DNA of 64,000 nt from Oscheius onirici (taxonomy: Eukaryota > Nematoda > Chromadorea > Rhabditida > Rhabditidae). The stretch is from the NCBI GenBank assembly GCA_932521025.1, contig OW051470.1:8046501-8110500 (forward strand). The letters are read 5' to 3'. Numbering within the stretch: the stretch's first letter is position 1; each line of letters starts with the position of its first letter. Made by a program: the position numbers and the translations under genes. A model generated the notes under the pieces. It saw only the letters and a list, made by a program, of their open reading frames with translations, did no database searches and was not told the DNA's origin. This document shows positions 48,567 to 60,642 of this stretch, piece by piece.

Positions 48567-48673
48567 CATTTCCGGCTTGCAAGCAAATTCTAGCTTATTT
48601 CCTTCCTGTTTTCCTCTATTTTTTTGCTTCTCAATAGCTGCAACGGCAATAAATTGGTATCTGAGTTCTCAGA

Positions 48674-51600
48674 ATGGGGCATCTTCGTCTCTTCTCCTCA
48701 ACTAAGAGTAGCCACTCCCAATGGAAAACTGCTTCTGTCAAGCATGCTCTCCGGGCCAGGACTGGCCAGGAGATTCAGCTCAAGACGGAATACTGTTATC
48801 ATATTGTTCTGGAAGACGTCCTACCACTGGACGTCTTTGAAAAACAACATTTTGACAAACTTTCATGGCTTATGGCTACCAATCCGTTCTCTTCGGAACT
48901 GAGCAAGAGTTCAGAGCTAACGGGAATTGTGAAGGAACTGGGACCGAGGTAAAGCAAAAGACAGGGACAGTTAACTAGAATCTTCCAGACTAACCTTCAA
49001 GACTGCCTACTGTACCAATGCTCTGTCAGCTATGAAGTCTGCGGGCATAGAAGGAGTCATCCGAATTGAACGGACGACCAGATATCAGCTGTCTTCAGAG
49101 ATTGAGAATGAGCTGTTTCTGGAGCTAGCTGGAGACAGAATGACCGGTAAGATCATGGAGTGGAGCAGAAAACGATTCCAGAGTTTATCTACCCGGAGAG
49201 TATTGACTTTACTCCGTGCCACAAAAAGGCAGACTTCTTTGAGATTGATATTCTTGGGAATCCGGGCAATTTGGACAAGGTGGGTAATAGTCTCTTCTTC
49301 GCTCCCATTTCATCTCTTCATTTCAGGCCAACACCGAGCTCGGTCTAGCCTTCGACACCAGTGATTTGGCCTACTACAAGGACCTGTTCATGAACAAACT
49401 GAAGAGAAACCCAACCGATGTCGAACTCTTCGATCTGGCTCAGAGTGATTCGGAACATTCTAGACACTGGTTCTTCAGGGGAAAGCTGGTCATTGACGGG
49501 GAAGAGAGACAGGTTGGAGTGACAGTTAGTTGATGAAAGTCATGTTCAGGGCTCTTTGATGCATTCTCTTCGAGACACCCAGAATCATTCGAACAGGAAC
49601 AATTTGATAGCTTTCTGTGATAATTCCAGGTAAGGAAAGAGAGTAAGATACAGAAAGAGTGAGAGACTGAGCTACAGTAAGACAGAAAGACATGAAGTCA
49701 TAAGGACAGTGCTTACCGTAAAGATTTGAATAGAAGCACTGCGCCAATATTCGAATATAAAAAAATACGCAATTGCGTATTTTTGTATTCGAATAGTTTT
49801 TTGTATTCGAATAGCCTCTATTCAAATATTTACGGTATCCAATCTTTTAGTGCCATCAAAGGATTCCCCTCTCTCCAACAGCTCGTCCCATCTGACCCTA
49901 CAAAACCGTCTGAACTCGTCCTCATCGAAGAACCAAAACACATAATCTACTCTGCTGAGACTCACAACTTTCCCACTGCTGTCTGTCCATTCCAGGGCGC
50001 CACAACTGGAACAGGAGGTCGGATCAGAGACATTCATGCTACTGGAAAAGGAGCTCATGAAATAGCCGGAGTGGCTGGATACTCTTTTGGAAACTTGCAA
50101 CTGGAAGGGTATGATATGCCTTGGGAAGAAGAGGAAGTCTATCCCAATGGATTCAGTCATCCTCATCAGGTTTGGAGAAAGACTGACAGACTGAGAAAAA
50201 GACTTTCAGATTGCCGTCGAAGCTTCAAATGGTGCCTCGGATTACGGTAACAAGTTCGGAGAACCAGTTCTTTGCGGATTTGCTCGCTCCTTTGGACAGC
50301 GACTCCCAAATGGAGAAAGGTCAGAATATGTCAAGCCCATTATGTTCTCTGGAGGACTGGGATCCATTGGTTTGCCCTCTATCTTCTGATCCGTATACTG
50401 TAGTTTCCAGACGATACCCAAACTACCAAAGAGCCCTGTTCTGAGGGAATGCTCTTAGCCAAGATTGGCGGTCCGGTCTACAGAATCGGAGTTGGAGGAG
50501 GTGCCGCCTCGTCCCTATCAGTTCAAGGCTCGAGAGAAAGTCATTTGGATTTCGGAGCTGTCCAGCGAGGAGATGCTGAGATGGAGCAGAAACTGCATAG
50601 AGTCGTGAGAGCTTGTGTTGAGATAGGAAAGGAGAATCCAATTCTGTCTATTCATGACCAAGGAGCTGGAGGAAATGGAAATGTTCTGAAAGAGCTGGTC
50701 GAGGGAGGAGGAGCAGTCATTGGTGCGGATGCTTTTGAACTGGGAGATGACACAATCTCAGCTAGAGAGCTATGGACAGCAGAGTATCAGGTGAGGGAAC
50801 AGGGGAAAGGGGAGAGGGACAGGGAAAACAGATCCAGTACTTTTCAAAGAGACTGGAGAAGGAGCAGGATTGGAGAAGGATTGGAAACAATGCAGAAGTA
50901 GCTACTCTAGAAACCAGAGCTTTTGGGTGACTTTGGTAGATCATCTGGAAAGATAGCTCCTAGTTCAAGAGAATAATGAAAAATTTATTTTTCCTTGTGA
51001 CCGTGCTTCTCACAGTTGTATCAAATGCTATAACCTTGCTCAAAATTCCAAAACTAGAAAATGTATGAACTTGAGATCTACAAAAAGTCACAAAATTTAG
51101 AGGGGTGGGCTAAAGTCACTTCCCCTACAATGGGGCAAAGAGCTGGGTCTTCCAGATAACCCACTTTTAGCGGGATTCCCAGGAAAGTCATGGTTACAGC
51201 GTTTCTGGTACAAGAGTTGCGGAGAAATGTGTAAATGACCGTAATACGGGGAGAATACTGGACAAAAATTTCCGTTAATATTGTCGATCTATACGAAGCA
51301 CGATTTTCATGTTTTGACCTAAGACTCGATTTGAAAGAAAACTAACCTCTGGTCGTAATAGTTAACCACCAACACGACAGGAGCGTGAAGAACAGTGGCC
51401 GCGGCGATCTTCGAAGCCAGCTGGGTAGCGATGTCTCCGGGAGGAACTGTGACCATGACGACTCTTGGTAGTTATGGTTTCTTTCCTAGTCTCCTTGCCT
51501 TATATAGTCTCTGGGAGATGGATTAGTTCTATACTATTGTAACTTTTTAGGGCAGATTACTGTAATTGTTGCAGTAATTAGGACAAGACTTGAGTCAGGA

Positions 51601-54600
51601 CTTGTTTGGGAGCTATAGACTCTGTCTCATTGTCAGAGCTGGATGAACAGAAGACATACTTTTTCAGGAAAACGACGCCTGTCTCGTCGATCCTGATCGA
51701 GTCCACAAGATGATGGCCATAGCCGAGAGAGAAAAGTGCAGAGTCTCTGTTGTGGGTACAGTAACCAAAGAGCAGAGAGTCGTCCTTACAAACTATTCCA
51801 AGCAAGGCAAGAATCCTGTGGATTTCGACACCAAACTGTTAGGAGAAAGGGAGAAGAAGGTATGTTCTAGCCTCTACGGCTGTAAAAGTATCAGACTTTC
51901 CACCTCTCAACAAAACCAATGCTCCTAAAATCACTGTTCCTTCCTGACAATCTTACCGTGAGGACAGCTCTGGAGATGGTTCTTCGACTCCCTTCCGTAG
52001 CCAGCAAACGGTAATTTCTGTATTCTACAGTGTTAAAATGACAAAAATATAGCTGGCTGACTTGTAAAGTCGACCGTTCCGTGACAGGCCTCGTTGCTCA
52101 ACAACAATGTGTCGGACCGTTGCACACTCCTTTGGCCGATGTCGCTGTGGTGGCTCTTTCACATTTTAACAAGGTTGGTTACCTTTTCTTGCTTCTATTT
52201 TGTCATTTTGGCAAGGAGTTTTTTGTATTTGCCTTGCAACACTGTATCGAATCACTGCTCACGTGAAAAACTAGACTAACTAACTGGTCTGGGAGTCATA
52301 CCTATGACCTCCTTCTGACCCACGTTTTTGGGCAGAAGCACTACTTTTTTTAGATTAGAGTTGTTTTGAAAAGTTGTAGCTCTTCGTCTGTGCTACAACT
52401 TCTTAAAACATCATCAATCAGAAACTGCCACATTTATACCTAGTAATGAGGTTGTGAAATTGCCGTCATCCCTTCTCCGTGATAACTCCAAGTTCTTTTA
52501 ATCCTCACCCATTACTGCAATGTTTGGTCTCATTTTGAAGCTATTTGCGTGAAAAAGACGATAAAATAAGTTTCCGGGGCAAAAAGCTCTGTTAGAAAGA
52601 TCTAGAATCTAGCGCCGCGCGCTTCCGATCAAGATGCGGCGGCGCACAAAGTTTCTTTGGAAAGATGGCAATGGGATGAAAAAAAGGTCTAAATGAGACT
52701 GTATAGAGCATGCCTCTGTTTTGAATCCCAAAAAGTAGTTTTTGTAGAAAACCTCTTTAAAACAGTCTTTCAGTTTACAGTTTACAGTCTTTCGAGGGTT
52801 CTTTCGTAACGCTAAGCTATGTCCACCCACGATTCAAATTCCAACCCCCCCCCCCGAAGTCAGTGAATACCCTTCCCATCTTTTTTACTCCAATTTAGCT
52901 CCGATTGAGTGTCAGATAAGGCACTGAGCCGTGAGCGTAAACACACTGAAGACGTCTCTTTATTGGACCCGTCAACATCAGACAAAAAATGGGGGAACTA
53001 GAGTCGTACTGGCATCTCGGTCGCTAGTCGATTGTAGGTCGACTTGCAACTAAAACGACGGTACAGGAAGAAGGAAAGGAAAAAGGAGAATACGACCAGA
53101 AAAGAGACGAGAACTGTGGAAATGAGGACGGGGGCAAAAGAACGAGAGTCGTAGGAACAGGGTCGGACGGATTGAAGGTAGGGAAGGAGAGGGTACTGCC
53201 AGTTAGCAGAGTAGCAGTAGTAGAGATTGTTGTCGGCGATTTGGGACTGATTGAGAAGGTGAGGGACCTGAAATGAAAAGGGATTGAACTATTTTGAACT
53301 TCCTGAAGACTAGAATTTTTGAGAACTACTGGTCTTCTTGTTGTTATCAACTGAGTCAAGAGTCAGGACATTCGGAAGACTAGACTATTCTAGACAGGCA
53401 GGTAGACCAGAGACTGAGTAACTAGGTATCAGTAACAGTTTGGTGGTCGAGAGGTAGGAGAACTAGACGATAAATAAACTGGTCAGGCAAGAGTCATCTA
53501 GAGATACCACAGAGTCAGTAACAGGTAGATAAGAGACAATAACACTACCTTACATTACTTTCAGTCCGGTGGTCAGGAATTTAGAGAACTAAAAAATTTG
53601 ATATAGATCGCTCAGGTAAGAGAAATAGTGAGGATAGACTGGTGACCAAGCGTCACTCCCTCTCAGTAAAAATATTAGTTAGTCAAGAAACAGTGGATAT
53701 TCTACTGTATGATTCGGTACATTTTACTCACAATCAGTAGTTTCGAGAGAGTCACTGATCAGCTGTTCAGATCAGAATCAGATTAGTCTAGTTCTACAGT
53801 TCACTTCGGTCTGAATGGGAGGACAGAAGTCAGTATGATCACAGTATCACAGTACAGTACTCTAATGTGGTACTGACTGTGCCGGGTCTCCTTTCAATAA
53901 AATTAAAAGTGAATCAAAACTAGCCACATCGTGAAGACTGCAATGACATCTGAGTGGATTGGTGTCGACTCTCAAGTCCCTCAACGATTCCAGACTCGAA
54001 AAGTTTGAAGTGAAATGGATTCTGTTCTCTCCCAAGTCCAGAATAGACAACTTTTCTGGTAGACTCTTCGCATTTACGTCCAAAAGACCATTTCCTCTCA
54101 AGAGCAACGATTTCAGTGAACTGATACTGCTCAATTGGAGGCTTCTTTCCAGATTGCAATAGGACAGGTCCAGGTCTAACAGTCCTTTAAAATCGTTTAA
54201 AAATAAAGCTATCAAGAGCTTACCAGTCAGTTCCTCCAAATGTTCTGACCAACAGCTGGTCTCGCAACGACTAAAAATCATCGGATTGTTCCGAAGCTTC
54301 AAGTGTTGCAGCTGGGGCAGGCCTGAAATGTGCCCAAATGAGGTTACGACGCCTAGTCAAATCTGGTTAGAGGGATGAAAAAAGAGGGGGAGAGAATTTG
54401 TATCTCAGTCTCTCTCTCCACATACCCGAAAACAGTACTGGATCTACAGTAACCAGTGCATTATTAGAAGCATCCAGATACAGTAGAGACGGTAGGACTG
54501 GATGTGGTAGTACAGGAAGCTGATTGAAAGACAAGTCCAGAGAGATCAGCTGTAGACCGACAGTCGGAAACGCCAGTCGATCGACTTCGGCCAACTGATT

Positions 54601-57600
54601 ATGAGAGATATCCAGATGCTGGAGCGAGGGAAAGTGTGAGAGAGCATTGGAAGGAAGTGATGTCAGAAGATTCCCTGACAGAGACAGGGACTTTAGCTGA
54701 CCGAGTGAGGTTCCAGGCGGTGGAACAGGCCATTCGATCAGCATGTTCTCGTTGAGGTCGATAGTCTCTAGTCCCATTGCCTGGAAAGAGACAGGATTTG
54801 TAGTTCTCTGTCTCAGTGCCTCTTGAACAAACCTCAATCCTAGTAGTCTCGATCAGATTCTTCTGGGCATGAAGAATCTTCAGTGGACAGTCGCGTCCCA
54901 AATTCAGTCTATGCACCCGAATTCCACTGATATCCAAAGTCTCAAGACTGCTGCCACAAGCGTCCCAGACATCGTCCTAAACTCTTTTGAATCAACTGTT
55001 CATGTCACCTACCTCCAGGATTAGATCCGCGTGAGAGATGTTGAGGAAGCGAACGCGGCTTCGGTCCTCTAGCCATGTTCCAAAGGATGAAGGTATTTGG
55101 ACTTGGGAGAGGTCCAAATAAGTCACATTTTCGATCAGTTCCAGAGCTGTCTGGTCCAGTTCCAGCTTCTTGTTTCCGGAGAGAACTAGTGTCTCTAGAC
55201 GAGAAGTGTCCTGAAGGTTGAGAGTACAAAGAGAGATAGTACAAACCTGTGCATCAATGTACAGAGTCCTGCATTCCTCCTTTAAAGGACAGGCCGTAGA
55301 AGGCTCCAGAATAATGGCCGAAGAAGTAAACTTTTCCAATTTACAGTCAGAGAGGAATAGTTGCCTGCTCGGCGGTAGAAAAGTGGCCTTGGTAGCTATA
55401 GCCAGTGGATTTCCGGACAGGTCAAGAATATCCAGTTGGACATTGTCGGCCAGAATCCACTTTAGGAGACTCAGATCGGAAATTCGGTTCCGAGCAAGTT
55501 TGAGCACTCGAAGCTTCTGAAAAAAAAACTATTTTTCGCTGACTGGACTTTGAACGTACTTTCAGTCCTCTGAACAGAGTCTGTGGGAGAGTCTCCAGAT
55601 GGTTATCTGACAGATCGATAACTTCGACTTGCGGAATGGACAGAAATGAAGTCCCGGAGAGGGTTTCTAGTCCACATTTTGATATCCTCAAAGAGCGTAA
55701 GTTCCCATGAAAGAGTATGTGAGGCAGTTGAGGCAGGTTCAGACCTTCGAGGATTACCTAAAGAAGGGGTTTTGAAAGGGGCTGTCTCGCGGTGAAAATG
55801 TTCGATTTGAAAATAGTCACTTTGCAAAAATCTCGGCTGAGTATCAAATGTCATATCAATTTGGCTACAGCACGCAAATATTGGATACTCAGCCAAGATT
55901 TTTGCAAAGTGACCATTTTCAAATCGAACATTTTCGCCGCGAGACAGCCTCCTTTGAAAACTATCAGTCAGTCAGTCTCTCCCTCACCTTCTCAGTAGTC
56001 GGTAGTAGAGAAAGAGTCCGAATCAGTAGACTCGGACTGGTACAGATGATCGATCGTGAGAATGGATCACAGTTACAGTAGGAACATAGCTGTCCACCAC
56101 CGGTTACTGTAGGCAGAACTGTCGGCTGGATTACAGTAACGAGGACTGGCAGAATGAAGGGCGTAGCCATCACAATCAGAGCCACATTGAAGAGGGGAGA
56201 AAGCTCACTGCCCGCCTTCTTTAGGGCTCCTGATTGAGACGACGGAAACCACGCCCCAGGGTGCAGAGAGGAGGAACAGAAAACAACTAAATTGTGTTAA
56301 CACCGAGCTGGGATAAGAGAAAAGAACCTGGACAAATGTCGTTTATTATCCAATTGTCGCGATCATTTGAGACATTGGCTTTGCCTTCTTCATTCGACAG
56401 CAAGCGCCGAGATTAATTTGGCTCCGGCCCACTTGTGTGCCACGACGAGTCCGAAGAGCAGCAGACTGATGGCTACGATGACGATGGAGACGATGAGCAG
56501 GACGCGCCAGAGCGTCTTCTTTCCAGCCGGCTTCTTGTCCTCTGCCTTCTTCGTCTTCTTCTCCGACTCCACCAACTTCTTCTTCTCTTCGCTCAGACTC
56601 TTCAGCTTCGACTTGGCCTCCGACGGACTACTCTTCGGCTTCGACTTGGCAGTGTCTTTTCTTCTCGGAGCCGTCGAGTTGAGGTCGATCCCGTCGTTGC
56701 GAAGCGGTGCCTTTTCGACAGATTTGAGTGGCGTCTCGAGCGGCGCATTCGGGGGATCTACCGGTCCGATGGCCTCGTAGGCGTTCTCGTAGTCGGCCAT
56801 CTTCTTCTACCGGAGTGACTGCAAAACTACCAGGTTCGGGACTGACTGCAGAGGCGACTAACCTGCTGGCCTGTGTAGAAGGCGAGTAACTGAAGTCAAT
56901 TCCAGAGTCTTGCAGATGACTCGTCAACTGATTAGTTTAGAAGTTTTCTTTGTTTTTGAAAAGTTTTGAATAGAACTTTATGCATAAACTATGAAAACTG
57001 TTAAATGGCTTATAACAAATTCATTTTTTATTCAATCGCAATAAAAAGAACTCGAAACGGCGGACAAAATGAGACATAGCACGTGGAAAATATCGTCTTG
57101 AAGCTGAGAAAACGTTGCTGCGGGGAATTTCAATTTTTTCAAGGCAAGATTTCAATTTTAGCTTTCCGCATTCCTCAAATTCAGCGGCAATTTGAATTTA
57201 ACCAAAATTTGGTTCTCCCTTTAGTCCTTTAAAGTTCCGTAGCAAAGTTCCGTAGTCCAGGAACATGCAGTCTCTCTCCTTTGGGAAACAGCCATCCTTT
57301 TCCCCAAACCTGAAGCACACAAGATTTAGAGCAGTGCTATTAGTCTAGGCGTGTGTGTTTCTCCCGCGCGTGTCGACAGCCAGCCGATTCCTCCCGGGAA
57401 TAGAGAAGATGTGCGATGAAAGACGCCACATTATAAGATCGAACGCGAGCAAAGGGACCAACCGAGATTTTTATAGGTCGGAGCAGCAGTAGCAGTCGGG
57501 GAGCAGCCGATCAAGGGACTACTCTCGCCGGCAGCTGGAGCCAGGATGACTGTGGCAGAGACGCTGACCAATCTGGTCTTTGCACCGATCACGACTCTCA

Positions 57601-60496
57601 GAGACGTGAAGATGAGTGGCAACTGGATGTGGGCAGGTGAGTTGGTAATCAATGGGTCTGGAAAAGACTGTCTAACCTGGCTAGTCAAAGGACTGGATGA
57701 GTGCTGACAAGGAGAGACAATCAATCGCTTAATTTGTCGTAGAGTCAATTTGAAAGAGGGTCAATAACTGTTAGGGTTGTCGTAGACTGAAAGAGGTTCA
57801 AGAGAGGTTCAAAGTGAGTAGAAAGTCAGGCAAATGGAATAGACTCTCTAGTTACTATCGATATCGGTCGCGATATCGGGATGAAAAAAAAATATCGATG
57901 TCGATATCGGTCGCGATATATCAGGGCACAATCGATATCGGTGTCGACCAAAAATTTCACTATCACCCAACCCTGGTAGAGAGTCAAGAGCCCTTGTTTT
58001 GAGCTGACAATGAGAGTCAATCACACGGTAGAATGAGACTTACCAGAGAGTCAAGAGACTGATTTATGAGAAATAATCTCGAGGATCAGAATACTAGGTA
58101 GTCAGACAAGAAGGAAGCTATAAACTGGTAGATAATCAATGGAATGACACATTTTTCTTGCAGCCAAGTGTGAAGGAGAAGGTGCTCGTCTGGTCGAAGC
58201 TAGCGATGCCCTCTGTCTTGCTCTCAAGCAAACTGGGACAGCCATTGACGGTGGAAAAGACTCTCTGAGCATGGCAGCTAAGGCCGGAGGCGAACTTGTC
58301 AAGGTTCCACTAAACTGTGTAGAAAATAAAACAGATTTCAGGCTCCTGGCACACTGGTCCTCTCAGCTTATGTTCCCTGTACAGATGTGACTAAAGTCGT
58401 CACTCCTGACTTTAAAGGACCTCAAGGAGATGGAAAGGAAACTACAGTAATCTATGTTCGACTTGGATCAGAAGCGGGGAAGAACAGACTTGGAGGATCG
58501 GCTTTGGCACAGGTTCTGAAACAGGTGAGACAGAACGCTGCAAAAGATTTTTGTTTGAAAAAAAGACAAAAAAGCTTTGTTGAGCACTGGAATCCAACCT
58601 AGGACGTGTGTTTCACAGGCAGAACTCTTATCCACTGCGTTACGTGGAACAAAGCTCGCGACGACAGAATTCCAGGTTTTTGAAGTACACAGAAGAGAAA
58701 ATGTGCAAAACTAGCAGAACCCTAATTGTTTTGAAGGCTCCATTTCAGACTGAAAACTATGTTTTTGAGATTTCCGACGTTCTACAAAGTTGTAGTTTTG
58801 GAGACGATCTGCGAGACAAACTTTGAGATGAACTTTGCAGAACATAGCAATACATGAAAATAACGTTTTGAGCTTCGAAGACTGACTGGAAGTATGGTCT
58901 AAAATGTTCCTTTTCAGATCGGAGATGAGCCAGCCGACATTGAAGATTTTTCCCCCTTTGTAAAAGGCTTTGAACTTATCCAGAATCTTCTGAAAACTGA
59001 CAAGATCCTGGCCGGACACGATGTTTCAGATGGCGGTCTACTGACAGCCCTTCTAGAGATGGCATTTGCCGGAAATGTCCAGTTCAAAGCCAGCTTCAGA
59101 GCTGACAATGGTAAGATTACGTCTCGACGAAAAATGACCGGCTCAGAAAACCCAATAAACTTCCTGTTCGCCGAAGAAGCCGGTGTTCTTCTGGAAGTTG
59201 AGGAACGGAACCAGACGGAAATTCTCAGGCAGTTCCAAAAAGAGAGAATCTATTCGGAAGAGATTGGAAAAGTACTACCGATATATGGACCAGACGCGAC
59301 TGTTACTGTCCTGTTCAATGGAGAGGAGGTGGTCAAGGAGAGACTGGTCGAGTTGAGAGAGATCTGGGAAGAGACGGGAGACCGTCTCGGTCTGCAACAG
59401 ACAGTCAAGAAGGCTCTGGAAGAGGCAAAGAAGGTAGTTTTTTACTGGATTTGGGAGAATTGTATATTATAGATTAGAGAAACGACTAGAAGAATAAACT
59501 ACAAGGTCAACTTTGATTGGTCACTGAACTCAGAGACAGTCAGTATCTCTGACTCGGCTCCCAGAGTAGCGATAATCAGAGAAGAAGGGTCTAACGGAGA
59601 TAGGGAAATGGCTGCTGCTTTCACATTGGCTGGATTCCAGGTAGGGGAAAGAGACTGACTGACTGACTGACCCGATCCTTTACAGACTGTCGATGTGACA
59701 ATGACTGACATGTTGGCCGGTCAAAAGCTCGACTCTTTCTCCGGAGTTGCCTTTGTTGGCGGTTTCTCGTATGCCGACGTTCTTGGCTCAGCCAAAGGAT
59801 GGGCAGCTACAATTCTCTACAATCTACCAGTAGCCGCAGAATTCGAAAAGTTCCGTCAGCGACAAGACACATTTTCTTTTGGAGTTTGCAACGGATGCCA
59901 ACTCATGGGTCTTTTGGGATGGATAGGCTATCACGGTGCGATTTTTGGCTTCCCAGCGTCAAATAAATTCCAGAAGGTCAACCGGGAGTCTTCTTGGCCG
60001 AGAACGACTGTGGTCGCTTCGAGTCATCTTTTGGGCCGGTGAAAATAGAGAAATCCAAGTCGATGATGCTGAAAGGAATGGAAGGATCCATTCTTGGACT
60101 GTGGTCTTCCCATGGAGAAGGAAAATTTACGTACCTTAGTTCGGAAGTCAAAATGGGACTGGATTCTTCTGGATGCGTCGCTGTGAGATATGTTGACGGG
60201 AAGGGACAGGCCAGTCAACAGTATCCGTGGAATCCCAATGGATCGGTATGTTTCTCTTGTCAGTGTCTGTCAGTCTGTCAGTCTCTCAAACTCTCAATAT
60301 CTTCCAGGAAGACGCCGTCGCTGCAATCTGCAGTGAAGATGGCCGTCATCTAGCCATCATGCCCCATACTGACAGGTCTTTCCTGGAATGGCAATGGAGC
60401 GACTATCCGAGGAATTGGAAGAAGAATGGGGGCAAAATTCCCGTCTCTCCCTGGATCAAAATGTTCCAGAATGCTTTTGATTGGGTCAAACAGTAA
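48674..60496 (+). CDS. pfas-1: Phosphoribosylformylglycinamidine synthase
   Basis: Twenty exons (48674-48948, 48989-49146, 49182-49279, 49327-49512, 49550-49629, 49851-50169, 50210-50369, 50411-50790, 51668-51859, 51895-52010, 52053-52173, 57477-57636, 58164-58303, 58342-58524, 58918-59110, 59147-59433, 59473-59640, 59686-59935, 59974-60245, 60308-60496) give 1,308 residues (human 1,338). PFAS makes FGAM from FGAR, Gln and ATP in de novo purine synthesis. Seen: FDLAQSDSEHSRHWFF, AETHNFPTAVCPF, GATTGTGGRIRD, GGPVYRIGVGGGAASS, LHTPLADVAVVALSH, GHDVSDGGL, and the glutaminase domain with GVCNGCQL and MPHTDR. The Glu usually after PH-x is Asp here. Intron 52174-57476 holds two antisense genes. AATAAA follows the stop by about 10 bp. 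Confidence 0.96.
49714..49837. repeat. Palindromic repeat with TACCGTAAA ends
   Basis: Left end TACCGTAAAGATTTGAATAG, right end its inverse complement with one or two mismatches; inside, TATTCGAATA and TACGCAATTGCGTA palindromes. It lies in pfas-1 intron 49630-49850, related to 20932-21083. Confidence 0.7.
50791..51667. other. pfas-1 intron without nested gene
   Basis: An 877-bp phase-0 intron between the YQ codon and ENDACLVDP. No repeat or RNA gene was recognised. Confidence 0.5.
52361..52412. repeat. Intronic hairpin family, copy E
   Basis: Left arm TTGTTTTGAAAAGTTGTAGC, right arm GCTACAACTTCTTAAAACAT, in the long pfas-1 intron. Confidence 0.65.
52998..56170 (-). CDS. Leucine-rich-repeat single-pass membrane protein, nested
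   Basis: Nine exons (56170-55988, 55757-55560, 55516-55247, 55210-55013, 54976-54833, 54780-54426, 54322-54224, 54175-53874, 53267-52998) encode 672 residues. There is a hydrophobic N-terminus (signal peptide), an LRRNT-like cysteine cap (CSYCNCDPFSRSIIC), about 16-18 LRRs (LRVLKLARNRISDLSLL; LQHLDISHNQLAEVDRLAF; LISLDLSFNQLPVLP), and an LRRCT start (NPLRCHCSLHDV). It ends with one membrane span (APVLISTVLVSFLVVFSFFL) and a short cytoplasmic tail of about 25 residues with no TIR domain. This is the architecture of extracellular LRR adhesion or matrix-organising proteins; a specific orthologue is not assigned. The whole gene lies in pfas-1 intron 52174-57476, antisense, and a MITE is in its first intron. 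Confidence 0.85.
55779..55951. mobile_element. MULE-type MITE in LRR gene intron
   Basis: A 173-bp palindrome with left end GGGCTGTCTCGCGG, right end CGCGAGACAGCCTC, long arms through GTTCGATTTGAAAA and GTCACTTTGCAAAAAT. Same family as 12647-12821. Flanking 9-mers TTTTGAAAG and CTTTGAAAA match at seven positions, so the target duplication has decayed. Confidence 0.8.
56387..56800 (-). CDS. Tail-anchored-like membrane protein, unknown, nested
   Basis: A single-exon frame of 137 residues. The N-terminal 90 residues are charged and probably disordered (ADYENAYEAIGPVDPPNAP; then Lys/Ser/Glu-rich KLKSLSEEKKKLVESEKKTK). A hydrophobic segment RVLLIVSIVIVAISLLLFGL follows at about residues 99-118 and a short tail HKWAGAKLISALAVE. 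No family is recognised. Its stop is about 220 bp upstream of the LRR gene start on the same strand, which is a spacing seen in nematode operons, though no SL2 signal can be shown. Both genes lie in the pfas-1 intron. Confidence 0.65.
56801..57476. other. End of long pfas-1 intron and promoter of nested gene
   Basis: About 680 bp, AT-rich then GC-richer near 57340-57400. It would contain the promoter of the minus-strand gene at 56800. Nothing else was recognised. Confidence 0.4.
57855..57945. repeat. Cluster of CGATATCG palindromes
   Basis: Several overlapping copies of GATATCGGTCGCGATAT and TCGATATCGGT-type palindromes occur within 90 bp of pfas-1 intron 57637-58163, separated by one A-run. 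It looks like a small satellite-like expansion. Confidence 0.6.
58584..58657 (-). repeat. tRNA-like sequence in pfas-1 intron
   Basis: The minus strand has A-box TAACGCAGTGG and GATAAGAG, TGTGAAACACA in the anticodon-arm position and a B-box-like GGTTGGATTCC. It resembles the sequence at 35003-35076 (GTGGATAAGAG, AAACACA), suggesting a shared tRNA-derived source. Confidence 0.45.
58776..58846. repeat. Intronic hairpin family, copy F
   Basis: Left arm GACGTTCTACAAAGTTGTAG, right arm AACTTTGCAGAACAT with a longer spacer, in pfas-1 intron 58525-58917. Confidence 0.6.
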
Positions 60497-60504
60497 ACAG
60501 AAAA

Positions 60505-60510
60505 TAAATT
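60505..60510 (+). terminator. Poly(A) signal of pfas-1
   Basis: AATAAA about 10 bp after the TAA stop, giving a very short 3'UTR. Confidence 0.7.
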
Positions 60511-60561
60511 GTTTTCGATAAAAGGGGAGAGTATCTGGGCCAAAAACCATTGCCAACGTAA

Positions 60562-60642
60562 ATTGGCGTCACTGGTGCAGTGCCTAATCGCGCAAAATGT
60601 CCCCCACACGACGCGAGTTCGATCCCAGCCGGAATTTACCAA
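60562..60642 (+). repeat. tRNA-like sequence downstream of pfas-1
   Basis: The plus strand has an A-box-like TGGTGCAGTGCC and a B-box AGTTCGATCCC with tRNA-like spacing. No proper cloverleaf was found. Confidence 0.4.

Noticed and set aside
49140-49185. Apparent frameshift in pfas-1
   Set aside because: A 35-nt intron from GTAAG to TTCCAG restores the frame and gives EFIYPESIDF at the expected place.
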